64,000 nucleotides of DNA from Pyrus communis (GCF_963583255.1 NC_084804.1:32218953-32282952), one strand, 5' to 3'. Positions 13,908-25,543 are shown, counted from the stretch's first letter. Made by a program: numbers and translations. The notes: generated by a model from the sequence alone, not told the origin.

Positions 13908-14153
13908 GGTCAACCGATTGGTATGGGGGCTCGTTCCTCTGATGATTTTGGTCGTTTCTAATTCCCGCAGAGAGATGGGTTGGTGGGTGATGGGTGATGA
14001 TGGAGCCTGGTATGCAGAAGGCCGGGGGTGGCGGCTAGTATGGGGATTGACGGACTGGGGAGGGGGTGGCAGTGTTTAGGGTCGATTCTCGCCAGGCTGA
14101 GACGAAATCGAAAAACGTTGCTAGCCCATTGTTCTAATAAAAAGAAAAAGAAA

Positions 14154-14184
<31 letters not shown>

Positions 14185-14185
14185 G
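13908..14185 (-). promoter_or_regulatory. PUS3: Presumed 5' UTR/promoter of PUS3-type gene with (TA)n and A-tract
   Basis: The stretch upstream of the ATG is GC-richer to about 14080, consistent with a 5' UTR. It then enters an A-tract (14141-14162) and a TA dinucleotide run (14162-14184). No convincing TATA box can be separated from the simple repeat. Assignment is by position only. Confidence 0.4.
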
Positions 14186-14916
14186 CGGTGGGTTCAAAAA
14201 ATTGAAACCCAAAAAAAAAAAAAAAAGGACGGAACACCAAATTGAAATCGAAAAATAAAAATAAAAACCGAACAAAAAAAATCAAACTGAACCGAACTTT
14301 ACTATTTCGATTTTGGAGGTTCGGCGAATTAAACCGAATCCCATTATACTCTATGAATGTACGTCTATGATGTTTCTTTTGTGAAATTTTGTTGCCAAGT
14401 TTGAAACTAAGCCTAGATCTTTTTGATGAAGCATACTTGATTCAATTAGAGAGGATATTTCATTGTTTACAGGGTAAAGTTTTAGAACGCTTTGGAACTT
14501 GAAAAAGCTTCTCTATTTGTTTATTTTTGGAATGGATATGGTCATCATTTTTCTTAGTAATTGAAACTGTTGATAGAATATGATTAGTCTATATGATTTT
14601 GTATATATACAACTACCTTCTACTTTCCCTATTTTCTTATTATTAGTTTACCAATGCAAGCCTCATTTCTAAATTTCATATTAAGAAAGATCAAGTTTTA
14701 TAAAATAATAAAAATAAAATTAAAAAGAAAATGGGAAAAACGAACCAAACAAAACCATACCAAAAACAAAAACCATACCGAAAATACTAAAAGAAAATCG
14801 AACTAAACCAAACCTAACCAAAGTTTGCAAATTAAATGATGTGTCACAAATAAAAAATAAGTATGTTAATCAACACTTAATTAATAATTTAATTATCACC
14901 TTTCATATCATTTAAC
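14186..14916. other. AT-rich intergenic, no gene
   Basis: Two clusters rich in 'accgaac/aaccaaac' words (about 14265-14335 and 14745-14825) resemble each other, suggesting old repeat DNA. No ORF, TIR pair or RNA gene is recognised. Confidence 0.35.
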
Positions 14917-15947
14917 TTAGGGGTGTAGTCAATTTGAATTTTAGATTTTAATGGATTTCTTTTAGGTGATTGATTATAAAAGATTTTAATACACTCTATA
15001 ATTCCATATAGATTTTGACGGATTTATATGAATTTATATGAATTTGTATGGATTTTTTCTTGAATTTACTAGGATTTTGAAAAAAAAATTGGAATCTCAC
15101 ACAAAGCCATGGGATCATTTTTATGAAATCATGCAGTTGAGATTAACCTCTCCAACTTTCAGTTGGGTTTCGGAATTGAAAATAAAAAAATCACAAATAT
15201 TGTTCTTAATGTGATTAATAATTTACATCCTTTTATTTTGCTTCCTACTTTTATTTATCTAATTTTTTATGTAACTTGATTTGTGTCAATATATGGGTTA
15301 AACCCCATAATTAATTTCAAAATTTGGAACATTTGAGGCAGACTCTATCATATAGTAATCAAATTTAAGGATTCTCATTTATGGTTGGAGGTGTTTTAAT
15401 CAACTAGGGTTTAGAGCATTCAGATTTTCCAACTTTTGTTGCTGACTTGCGGTAGTACAGCAACCATTGCTACTCCTGTATTGGAACCAACGTAGGCCGT
15501 GAAGCTCTTCAACCGCTGGAGCTTCGATCATGTCCAGGTTTCTGGCTAATCTATGATGTTTTTGGTGAAATATTGAACTTGGGATTTGAGATTTTTTCTT
15601 CTTCTTTCAAGTTATAAAAAGGCAAAAACATTGAAATTCACACCAGCAATTCGTAATATTTGTTTACAATTAGAACTTGCAAAAAAAAAAAAAAAATTCC
15701 ATAATTTATGAGGATGAAGAAGATGAAGTCGAAGACGAAGGTAGAGAAGAAAACGAGGTTGGCATGTTTTTCACTAGGTGAAAGGAAAGAAATCAGAGGG
15801 TGGAGGATAAGATTCTTGGTGGCATTTGTACTTATACCACGACTCTCAAATCCATCAAATCCACATTCATTAAAATCTTAGCAAATCTTTAGTATTCTCA
15901 CTACATTTAGACTTTGGTGGACCTTTTATAGATCTCAATTGACTACC

Positions 15948-17625
15948 TGACACATCCCGACCCGGAATGTCCACTAAGACTCCAAGTCGAGCTGTACTGG
16001 CCGACACCTGGAAGGTGACAAAGCCATAAAGTGTGATGATGTGGGAAAATGTGAATAAATTTAAACCTAATAGTGCCTAAATACCAGAGTGCGCTGGTGA
16101 GAGGGAATGAACCCACTTCACACATGATTACAGAGCATAAATAAAGTACAGTAAGGTAAGACAAGGCTTATACCATCTTAGGAAGCCACCCGTACGGGGA
16201 TATGCCACGAATCCTCGTCGATACGGAAACTTTGCTACTAGAACCTGGAGGGGCAAAAAAACAGAAAACGTGAGTGGGCAAAAACAAAACTTTTCAAAAA
16301 CCATTTCACTTGTCAAAGGTAATTACCCATCGTTGTAAAACCTGTATAATTTCCCAGAAAATAGAATACATACATATATCAAAACCATGCTTGGAATAGC
16401 AAAATCCACATATATGCCATGTCAAATATCTCAGCATAAAATATGTAAGGCAGGTGATATAAATTGATGCAAATGATATGTCAGCCGGAGTCACTTAATA
16501 TGACCTGTAAGGCTGAATCTGTAGCTCATCCATCTAGCCGGAGTCACCTAATATAACATGTACGGCCTAACCAATAGCTTAACAAGTATGCCTGCACATA
16601 AGTCGGAACCACCTAAAGTGGTCTCAGGACTGGATGTAAATAAATACGATCAAGTGCTACGATGATGTGAAGACTGTGCGAATAATCGCGAGTCACCTAC
16701 GAGTCGGAATCACCTATAGTGGTCTGTACGACAGGACTGTGCACCTAACTTGGATCCAAGGTGAGCGTATGGTACTGGAGGTGAACATCACGTGAAAGAC
16801 TGTGCCCTGACCACAAGCGGGAGCACTAACATCGGGATGCAGGTTTATGAGCTCTAAATGCATCAAATGTAATCATAACCATGCAACTCACATCCACAAT
16901 CTATAAACTCACTTGGAACTTACCTGAGTGTACGTAACACCAACAATAATATATGCAACTACTAAATGCATATTCTAAGTATAAAACATTTGGCATGGCA
17001 TTCAGAACATAAAACCATTTAAATAAGTTTTCTGGGAAAAATACCAAGTATATATATATTGAAAACCAAAAGCCCACTCACTTGGAGTTGCACTACAACT
17101 CCCTAGCACACACACCGAGGCATGACGAATGATCGATGCCTAGAACAATTATTAAATCACATCTCATAATTCATATCGATAAAATACATAATTTACATAA
17201 AACACACCCCTACGATTCGATCCGGAAGATCCGCATCATGGATTTCCGATTCGTTACTTCCAAAGATCCACATTATGCTTCTAAAACAACATCCTAAAGG
17301 TTCATTACGATTCGTTACTTGGTAAAAATATGAATCGACGATCCGACCGTTAGATTGTCACCAAACTTTATTATGTTACAGTACATAATATTTGAGGATC
17401 ATAGGAACTTACAGATCTTTCCAAATTAATTTTGTAAGTTCGTAAAATAAAACATTGACCGCCACTTGAATTTTGCAATTGGCGGAGATCCAACCACTGG
17501 GAAGTTCTCGTGTGAGTTCTCAGAAACAAAACCGTAAGGGCGTGGTCGGAACCCAAAGCGGATAATATCGTGCTACGGTGGAGTTGAGCTCGGGATGTGG
17601 TGGGGGCCCGAGTCGGGATGTGACA
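15948..17625. mobile_element. LTR-like chimeric repeat with inverted ends
   Basis: Begins TGACACATCCCGACCCGG and ends CCGAGTCGGGATGTGACA, so it has TG...CA ends that are also inverted repeats. The flanking 5-mers CTACC and ATACT share only three bases. No coding frame. Most of it (15948-17490) looks like a solo LTR of an unassigned family. The last ~130 bp matches the 3' part of the Cassandra LTR found at 55985-56628. Either a solo LTR that shares an end with Cassandra or a recombinant. It interrupts the Harbinger-like element. Confidence 0.5.
17495..17625 (+). mobile_element. Cassandra LTR 3' fragment
   Basis: From CACTGGGAAGTTCTCGTG onward, through ATATCGTGCTACGGTGGAG, to GTCGGGATGTGACA, this tracks the 3' half of both Cassandra LTRs at 56.0-56.6 kb with scattered differences. 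Only the last bases of the 5S-derived segment are included, so boxes A and C are missing. Confidence 0.7.
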
Positions 17626-17746
17626 ATACTCATGAATTTGGATGTATTCTTTAAAATCCCCTCAAATCTTAATTTGATTACACAATGATTTCAAACTCTT
17701 TTAAAATCCTCTTTCAAAATCATAATTGAATACACTATGATTTTAA

Positions 17747-18089
17747 GGACTGGTTTGGTATTGCTGTGTTTTGAAAAAAAGCTGCTTCTGCTGTGCTGTG
17801 AGAATAAGCAGCTGTGAAATAAAGCAGCAGAGTGTTTGGTAAACTTTTTTGTAAAAGTGCTTTTGAAAAAAAAAGCAGTATTAGAGTGTTTAGTAAACTT
17901 TTATGTAAAACAGATGTGAAAAAAAGCCGGTTTTTCAAAGCTGGGTTTTGCAGCTTCTTGTTTTTGGCTTTTTTTTCACCAAAAACTGTGAAAAAAAGCT
18001 GAAGCTGAGTGTTTACCAAACACAAAAACAGCTCCCAGCTTTTTTTGATAGCAGTTTTTTTTAGAATCACCTCAGTACCAAACCAGGTC
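17747..18089. mobile_element. Tourist-like MITE
   Basis: 343-bp element with ends GGACTGGTTTGGTATTG and CAGTACCAAACCAGGTC (about 14 of 17 positions match when inverted), flanked by TAA on both sides (17744-17746, 18090-18092). The interior is rich in 'aaaaaagctg' and its complement, so the arms pair further inward. TAA duplications point to the PIF/Harbinger (Tourist) superfamily. It sits inside the right part of the larger Harbinger-like element. Confidence 0.65.
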
Positions 18090-18369
18090 TAAAGTTCATT
18101 AAAATCCCAACAAATCCTAATTTGACCACACCCCTTACAAATATAGTCTCCATAGTATTATCCGTTTGTAAAATTAGTAATGTTAGGTATACTAACTTTT
18201 TATAATAAATTTGTAAATTGTGTGATTTGTCATCAATAAGAAATAAGCACCGTAGACATGCAAATTTTGGTGAAAATAAATGGTCACCAAACGCATTAAA
18301 TTTTGGCATGTGAGGGCTTACATGGCATGCAAGGGGCTTGCGTGACATATGACTCATCAATACCGGAGA

Positions 18370-18960
18370 TTAATATTTGATTTTAATTTAGATTAAACAA
18401 ATTAATAATTTAAATTAAAGCAAATAGAAATGCCAAATTAGGCAAGATTGATTATTTGATTTTATTTAAACTAAATAATTGAAAAAAAATAATTGATTTA
18501 TTGATGGAAATAAATTATGAACCAAGCCACAAATCAAGTCCAAATTTATTTATAGGCAAGGCTTCGAAAGTCTATAAATACAAAGCCCCAAGGCAAAGGA
18601 AAGGGATTCAGAAATCATTCAAGCACCCAAACACTGCCAAAGTTCAAGCACCCAAAGCCCTAATACACTCAGAAGAATTCAGAAAGTTCTTTGTGTTCTT
18701 CACCAACCTTCAAAGAATCATCAAGCATTGCTATCCGTGTTCATCCTTCAAATAGCCATGAGCCAAAACCTTGCGGCAACCGTTCATCTGAGATCAAGTC
18801 ATCGCGGCCATTTTATTAACAACTTACACATCTTTCAGAGATCAAATTAGAGAAAACTTGTAAACAGAGATTGTAACCCTATAAATTCATTAATACAATA
18901 CACATTTACTTTGTACACATGTTCTCTTGTTATATGCCACACGAAATTCGTGTTTACAAG
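18370..18960 (+). mobile_element. Probable LTR remnant with TATA and poly(A) region
   Basis: No coding frame, but the layout is LTR-like: a TATA motif (TCTATAAATACAAAG near 18571), a leader-like stretch rich in CAAGCACCC words, then a transcript-end-like region ('attgtaaccctataaattcattaatacaatac') around 18870-18905. Ends and target duplication were not identified, so family and limits are uncertain. Confidence 0.4.
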
Positions 18961-19191
18961 TATTTTGATCCAATGAACAACAATCACGTCATATGATTTA
19001 CAAATTATAGTTTAAACAGATGGTCTCTTTAATATTACCCTTGTCAATTTATCTAATATTACCACGTCATATGGTTTGTGCGCATATTATATATATATAT
19101 AAAATAAAAAAAATCCGAAGAAGAACGAATTGAACATTCGAATTATTTTATCTTTCTATCGTTACTCTTTATAAGCAAATGTAGGCTAAGG

Positions 19192-19361
19192 CAGAGGTGG
19201 CAAATCAATTCATTGGGCTGTTAATGGATACCTATTAAGATTCATTTAGTTTGATTTCACTTTACATCACCACTACCAATCCCAACTCTATTTTATGATG
19301 ATATCAAATTAACGGGTACGAGTCCTTATTAACAACCCAATGAATTAATTTGCCACCACTA
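19192..19361. mobile_element. Small inverted-repeat element (hAT-like MITE)
   Basis: GGTGGCAAATCAATTCATTG at 19196 pairs with CAATGAATTAATTTGCCACC ending at 19357. Outer bases read CAGAGGTGG and CCACCACTA, resembling hAT ends. A convincing 8-bp duplication is not present (about 5 of 8 match), so superfamily is tentative. Confidence 0.5.
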
Positions 19362-19455
19362 GAATGAGGGCCAAACCAAATAGACATTTTCCTTATTCTC
19401 ATGTTTGAGAGAGGGAAAAAGAGGGAGATCTTTCTTGAGGAATGGAACTATGTTA

Positions 19456-19748
19456 GAGCATTTTCAATGAAAGATGCAAAATATCTTGAAATTAGTATTT
19501 CACAATTTTGGTTGGTTGGAAAATAGTCCAATGACTAGATGCAAAATATCCATCATCGCCGGAATATGTAAATAAAAATAAAAATATACATTTTTTGAAG
19601 GTTTGCCAATTATAGAGAGACCAGTAATGGAATCTTAAATTTATCTCTTATTTTGAAGCAGAACTAACATTTACACCTTCCAAATATAAAATGAGATGTA
19701 AACATGATTTTTACATCTCAAATTTACATCTCTTCGTCAAAGATGCTC
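19456..19748. mobile_element. Tourist-like MITE (TTA flanks)
   Basis: 293-bp element starting GAGCATTTTCAATGAAAGATG and ending with the inverted form AGATGCTC, flanked by TTA on each side (19453-19455 and 19749-19751). Interior is AT-rich and without ORF. The TTA duplication and short imperfect inverted repeats fit Tourist/PIF-Harbinger MITEs. Confidence 0.65.
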
Positions 19749-19904
19749 TTATCAATGGATCTCATTGCTTCTTGTAATAGCTAATCTATTCTTATCTTTG
19801 ACTTTATTATTTTAATTACAATGTCCTAAAGCCCTTGGGTTTGCTGCTTATATGTCTAGAATCAAATCATTTTGATTAATTTATAATTTGCTTATCCTAA
19901 ACCA

Positions 19905-20614
19905 ATACATTGGTCTTTTTTTGTTTTTTTTGTTTTTGTAAAAGCGAAAGATTTATTATCGAGAACACACTATTTACCAAAAACGAGGTCCAATTACAAG
20001 AAAAGCCCAAAAAAAGTATGGGCCTCCAAACCAAAGCTCAAAACAAAGGTTGGAGCTCAGAAATAACAAACGGAAAAAAAAAGAAAAAAAAAAACCCTAA
20101 ATTCCTTATGATCGCAGCAGATGCATCTTCGAAAAACATTTGCCCAACTAACACCAAAACTCTAGCCAAATAATTCCGCAAAAATGATGGAAAGACGACT
20201 CTAATAACCTTACAAAGCACCATATATGTCGAAATAGTACCAACGAACCAAAGGAAGCTGGTGAGATAACTCATCAACAACAAAGTCACCAAGGCAATAA
20301 AGCTGTCGAAGACAAATCCATGGTGGCAGTGGTGTGAACATCACCTGCACCAGAGCTCTACACACATCTCAAGATAATCGCGCCAAAATGCGTTCAAGGT
20401 AAGTGGCTGCAGATTTGAAATAAGATGGGTTTAAAGAAAGCCAAGGAAGTGGAGGATGGGAAAGATGGGAAATAGAAAATGGAATTGATGGCATAGGATT
20501 ATGAAGGTTAAAGCACATATCGGAGACGATCAACAGAAAAATTACAGGAAAAACTAAACCTAGGAGCCACTGGCCCAGGCCTTAGCTAGGGTCGGTGGAA
20601 GAGGAGATGAAATC
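19905..20614 (-). mobile_element. LINE-like 3' tail, 5'-truncated
   Basis: Read on the minus strand, the left end is '...gataataaatctttcgctttt' followed by an A-rich tail (T-runs at 19917-19938 on plus), the arrangement of an L1-like LINE 3' end. No reverse transcriptase frame remains. It stops abruptly at about 20614 where a dispersed repeat (R) begins. Family assignment rests on the tail motif only. Confidence 0.4.
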
Positions 20615-21252
20615 AGAAGATGGCTTAGCACACATGCTAGAAAATCTCTCACATGAAAGGAGAGAAAGACTTTCACTGTGGGAGAGATACATTGGTCCTT
20701 TATCCTAAACACTTTGACACTAAATACCATCTCTCCTAAATCTTAACCCTATCACTTAAACTGTGAATATTTGAAGGGCAATGAATTCTAAAGAAAGTAT
20801 AAAGCTAATTGCTAATATGGGTAGATCAATTTCTTATAAGCTCTTTCAAGGTTTATCTTTTAACCAATGTAGGATTCTTTTACCTTCACATCCTCATACG
20901 CCCTACTCACATGTAGCGAATTTTCAAGCAAAACACGTGGACAACACGAATTGGGTGACATGGAGCACGCTCGGCCGTTGGATTACACAAATGGACAAAC
21001 CTACTCTAATACCATGAAGAAAATTTGTGTCTTATCATAATGCCAATAGATAATATGGGGAGTAGCCCAACCTCTTATAAGCCCTTGCCTTCTTTACTAA
21101 TGTGAGACTCTTTTATTTTCACATACTCACACGCTCGCTCACATATGGCGAATTTTCAAGCCAAACATATACGATACGAATTGGGTGACGTGGAGCACGT
21201 GTGGTGAAAAAGTTGGGATTTTACTACAAAACGTATTGGCAATATGGGGAAT
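20615..21252 (+). repeat. Dispersed repeat R, copy 1
   Basis: Starts AAGATGGCTTAGCACACATG and matches three more plus-strand copies at about 49.93-50.58, 51.92-52.55 and 53.89-54.52 kb. Shared blocks include the 'cactgtgggagagatacattggtcc' stretch and 'gaattttcaagc'. Each copy has two related halves of ~220-280 bp, each with a 'cttataagc... tgtaggattctttta... gaattttcaagccaaac... gaattgggtgac' series. No protein. Probably non-coding LTR or TRIM material. Confidence 0.6.
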
Positions 21253-21532
21253 TGTGACAACCCGTCCCTAAATTTAAGTTTTATAAAATTTAAAATAGTA
21301 ATTTTACTAAAATGCCCCTAGAGGGAAAGACTTTGACTTTCGTTGACCATTGGTTAGAGAGATTTATGACTCATTCTTTTACCATATCCTTGTAGTACTC
21401 ATCACTACGAGCGCATAGGCGAAAGCCGTTTGCGAATCTGGGTTTTGACGGTATAGTTATGGACATTTGAAGTCGTTTTATTAAATTTTAGATTAGAAAT
21501 TAATTAAACTCCCACCTTGTGGGTAAGAGGCC
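21253..21532 (+). mobile_element. Left half of an older LTR split by the Athila insertion
   Basis: Begins TGTGACAACCCGTCCCTAAA, a start I recognise as gypsy LTR-like. It breaks at GGGTAAGAGGCC, exactly where the Athila element begins, and appears to resume after it at 35939 (CAATTAGGTATGAATTATTG). The resumed part ends at the copia relic near 36126. Confidence 0.55.
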
Positions 21533-23834
21533 TGATGCGATATTTATACGCACACAAACTAAACCCTATTTGTGACAATTGTAGTAATGATGTAAGTAGG
21601 GATCGTTCTAACCGGGGATTAACTAGGGATGCTAAATACTTGACTCAAATAAATAAAACTAACTTTTAAAACACTAAGACAAACTAAAAGAATCAAAACA
21701 AGTTTAAAAGACTCCAAATACTCAAAAACATAAAATAAGACAAATCAAATGAATAAGACTTAACAAAATAAGGGGGGTGATTGTGGTTGGACGAGATTAA
21801 ATTAAATGGACAAATTGTAATTAAAGGCAAAACGTAAATATGAATGTGATGAAAATATGGATGATGGAATAGCCAAGGGGTTCTTCTCCACACATGTTAC
21901 ACTTGCATACAATATTGATTCTCAGTTGGTCTTTCGATAAGTTGTGAAACTCAATGCTCCAAGTTAATTAGGTCCGCTTAGATTAACTTTCAGATTTCCC
22001 TAAATTCGTTGGATTGAATGGAATACGCATTACAACCAAATTATTCTTAATCAAAGTCCCTAACTATGGAATACGCATGATAGAGACATTCAACAAAGAT
22101 CATTAAGTTCAATGAAAATTATAAGTGTTGACGAGGCATTCGTTACTATGGAATACGCATGAAACTTATGCCAAGAATTCGTTTAACGCGATTGTTTATA
22201 AGCAACCTCCACTACTTGTGAATATAAGTTCATAACGATTAGGTGAAACTCACTTATATTCTAGCGTCATATTCATGCATGAAAATTAAGCTTGCAATCT
22301 CAATGAACATACATAAATAAGTTATCAATCAAACAGTTAAACGAATTGAATCCACAACTTATGAAATTCCAACCAAAAGTAATCAATTCATATTGCAAAT
22401 ATAAACATAGTTTCGAATAACCCCCTAGCTAAAGGGGGTTTAGTTCCTCATAACTTTGAAATCAAAGAAACCCCTAAAAATTCCAACAACTCAAACTTGA
22501 ATTGTATGAACGTTTAGGCACTCTTCTCTTCCATTCTCATACGTACAAAACAAAGAGAATTAAATTTAAACTTTGAAATCAAAGAAACACCTAAAAATTC
22601 CAACAACTCAAACTTGAATTGTATGAACGTTTAGGCACTCTTTTCTTCCTCGTTGTTGTAGCACAAGGTATAAGTGAGCTTTGGGGATTATGTGAAGTGT
22701 TTTGGAGGGATGGGAAGTGGTTGGATAGTGGCTGCAATGGAGGAGAAAAACTGCACAGAAATGGAAGGGGATTTGCGGCACAAGGGTTGTGTTTGTGTTG
22801 TGTGAAGTGTATGAAATGAGATCCCTTGAATGATGGGAATGCAAGGGTATTTATAGGAGGAGTGGAGATGTATATGGCTGTTTGTTTAAGGTGTTTGTGT
22901 GGAGGAATGATGGAAAAACAGCTAGGACAACATGTGAAAGCTGGAAAATAAAAGGGAAAGCTGGAATGTGGAATGGTGCCCACGGCAAAGTGTTGTTTGT
23001 TTGATGATGATGCATGTGATGGGTGGGAACAAAGGGGGAAACATGGCACAAGGGTGCTTGAGTGAATGATTGAATGTGCATGTGGATTAAAGAATGAGTG
23101 GTGGTGTAATGATGAAGTGAATGCATGTGGAATTGCAAGGAGGAAAACTGAAATTGTGAAGGGAAGGCACGGCACAAGGCAGATTTTGATGTTGGAAATG
23201 CATGTGTTTTACTCAATTATATTGTTGGGAAGGCATGTGGATTAGATGGAATGTAGGTGGGGTCTAATGATGAATGCATGTGGAATTGCAAGGAGGAAAG
23301 GTGCAGAAAATGGGAAGAAATGCACGGCAATGTGTTTTGTAAAAGGGAAGATGGTGTGTGAATGCATGTGAAGATGCTAATAAATAATGCATGTAGGGTT
23401 AGGAAATAAAATCATAATTTAAAGGGGAATGATTAAAGGGTGTTGAAAGGTTTTGCATGGCTTTGAAGTGATTGTGGATTGGGCTAGAGTTTAAGTACAT
23501 GAAATGGACCCAAATTGCTCCCCCTTGCATGGCAAGGAATGGTGTTTGTGTTAAGCCCAAGGCAAGGTGAATGTAATTAGGTTAGGGCCATTGTTTTGTG
23601 TCCTCAAGTGCTTTACAAGGCCTTCAATTTCATCCAACACTTGGGCTCCAAGCATAAGCTATCCATCCTTAGTCCAATAGTGCTCCAAAACACTCCACAA
23701 TGCATCATTTCGTCAAACACGTCTTATTATCCTGAAAACACACAAAAGAAGCATAAAGGACTAAACTAACTAAAGAAACATAACGTAAATGTACGAGAAC
23801 AAGCCATTTAAGTCGCATGAATATGCTCCTATCA
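21533..23834 (-). mobile_element. Athila 3' LTR
   Basis: 2302 bp, TG...CA ends. It differs from the 5' LTR by about six substitutions and one single-base indel by eye (near 21550, 21702, 22338, 23172, 23263, 23578, 23705). Both LTRs contain the same internal tandem duplication, offset ~117 bp (units starting near 22454 and 22571). Open frames in it (for example 22591-23175) recur in the other LTR but have no family match and are not called as genes. Confidence 0.95.
22848..22855 (-). promoter_or_regulatory. TATA box in Athila 3' LTR
   Basis: TATAAATA on the minus strand within CCTATAAATACCC, a good match to plant TATA boxes and placed mid-LTR as expected for U3/R. In this downstream LTR it could drive read-out towards 21.5 kb. 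Confidence 0.55.
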
Positions 23835-23850
23835 AATACCCCCACACTTA
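23835..23850 (-). other. Athila polypurine tract
   Basis: Minus strand reads TAAGTGTGGGGGTATT immediately before the 3' LTR (TGATAGGAGC...). This is the plus-strand primer site of reverse transcription. Confidence 0.85.
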
Positions 23851-25522
23851 GCTTTTGCTAGTCCTCGAGCAAAACAGAAAAACAAAATAAAACGAAACGA
23901 AACAAACCAAACACAATCTTAAACCTTCCAACGTTGCCTCAGGGATTTCCAATGCACATGACAAGTTAAAAATCATTATTCCCACATAATTTAGCCATCT
24001 TTACCCTTAAGTACATTCTTAACCATAGTCACCACATACTAGTTCGCAATTAAGCATTTAAAACCATGTTTTGAATGTAGTAACATGCCTTAGAGAATTT
24101 GCTCAATTCCTTACAAGATATGCACTCGATTTTCACTCAGATTTTCTAACTACACACCCTAATCTAGTCATATGTGAGAAGATTGATGTAAACATGAAAA
24201 CGAACACTCACATATATGTATCACAAAGAACGCAATTTCTGGAGTTAATAAGCAAGTTTAGATATGATCTCATGAATGGAATGCTACTACTTAGATGCGA
24301 GAACCAGTGACACCATAAGCTCATACCAAGTTCAAACTCCACAAATTGAAACACATAACCCTCAAGATAGAAGTCAAAGGGTTGTAACGGGGCTAGGGTA
24401 TTGGCTAACAATGAAAGGTGAAGGATAAACAAACATTCTTAAAGCAATAGTGAGCAAAGTATTGAATCAGGCACTTAGAATTCCCTTAAGAACGCAGAAG
24501 TCAACTTTGAACACCCAAGGGAAAGTCACACAAAACTTAGGGCCATATTCACTTTTTGGACCCTTTCTTCAATCACTCATTCTTTCAATTTTTTTTTTTT
24601 TTTTTCAAGCTCTTTTTTTTTTCTTTCTATCTTTCTTTTCTTTTGAATCTCAAACATACTTAAGAACAAGCATTCCTTCCCCCACACTCATTTTCTTGCA
24701 TAATGTAACTCAAAAGGAATTCATTTAAGTCATGCTCACTATCTTTTAAGAACAAGGGTGTGGATTGTCCTAACTAGGCTAGGTGAGGAAAATATGGGTA
24801 AACAAAGAATAGAGGCTAAACAAGGCTCAACGGGGTTAAAACTTACAACAAATACGAAATATGGGAAGTGCGGCTTTTTGGCTATGGTGGCAACTACACA
24901 ACTTTATCTTGATATATGTTATGCAAATCAATAACATGCTTTGAATGAAATGGGCATGAGTTCTAGCATTTGGAACTATATGATGAAACGCCTTCTAAGT
25001 AGTAACCAAGCAAAGAATAATGAGATCATGCAACGACTTTAGAAAACAAGAAATCACAGATTATACTCTCCAAAGAACGTTATAGGCTCAAGTCTCTCAG
25101 GGTTGTAGCGTTTGTTTGAGTTCCTTCCTTCAAGCATGTTACATAACTAATTTTTTCTTTTATGATTGCATGTGAAGTCATACATTATAACCATAACCAA
25201 GCATATACTAAGAGTAAATCAAACTTTTCTCCATGTTTATAACTCTTTTTAACAGTCATGCAATTAGAAACCAAATCTTTATCATTGTGTTGGAAGGTGA
25301 CCTACGACACAAAAACACAAAAATGACTCAAAACACTCTTTTTAGGTTTTTTTTTTAAAACATGTTTTTCAAATTTTTATGTGATTTTCGGAGTTATATA
25401 AAAAAAAACAAAACATACTAAAACACTTTAAAACAACTTAAAAACACCTTAAAACAGTAAGGAACAACATTTGAAGTTATGGGTGATAAAATCCCACGAA
25501 TTTGCATTAACAACATTAGTTA
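23851..25522. other. Athila 3' non-coding region
   Basis: AT-rich stretch between the antisense cassette and the PPT. It holds poly(T) runs (about 24591-24620) and no frame with recognisable domains on either strand. This is where env-like ORFs sit in some Athila relatives; none is seen. Confidence 0.5.
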
Positions 25523-25537
25523 CCCCCCCCCCCCCCC
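25523..25537 (-). repeat. Internal polypurine-like G-run
   Basis: A run of 15 C on plus, read on the element strand as TTAAGTGTG followed by 15 G. The sequence before it (AACATTGAGGACAATGTTTG) is typical of the region after Athila pol. It mimics the true PPT and could act as an extra priming site; the long homopolymer is likely length-variable. Confidence 0.55.
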
Positions 25538-25543
25538 ACACTT

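Larger units (their letters stand above)
14920..18134. mobile_element. TTA-flanked Harbinger-like element with nested insertions
   Basis: Left end GGGGTGTAGTCAATTTGA (from 14920) and right end CTAATTTGACCACACCCC (to 18134) are imperfect terminal inverted repeats. Both sides are flanked by TTA (14917-14919 and 18135-18137), the 3-bp target duplication typical of PIF/Harbinger elements. The interior contains 'gattttaatgg' type motifs near both ends, an LTR-like insertion (15948-17625) and a smaller MITE (17747-18089). No transposase ORF. The pairing of these two ends across 3.2 kb is inferred; two neighbouring relatives could also give this pattern. Confidence 0.5.

Noticed and set aside
13843..14079. 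78-aa plus ORF over PUS3 exon 1
   Set aside because: Reverse reading of exon 1 and its 5' UTR; exon 1 on the minus strand is phase-consistent with the rest of the gene.
17735..18070. 111-aa minus ORF
   Set aside because: Entirely within the Tourist-like MITE; low-complexity translation.
22591..23175. 194-aa minus-strand ORF in the LTR (also 34690-35274)
   Set aside because: Present in both LTRs only because the LTRs are near identical. His/Ser/Pro-rich low-complexity reading of U3/R sequence without family similarity.
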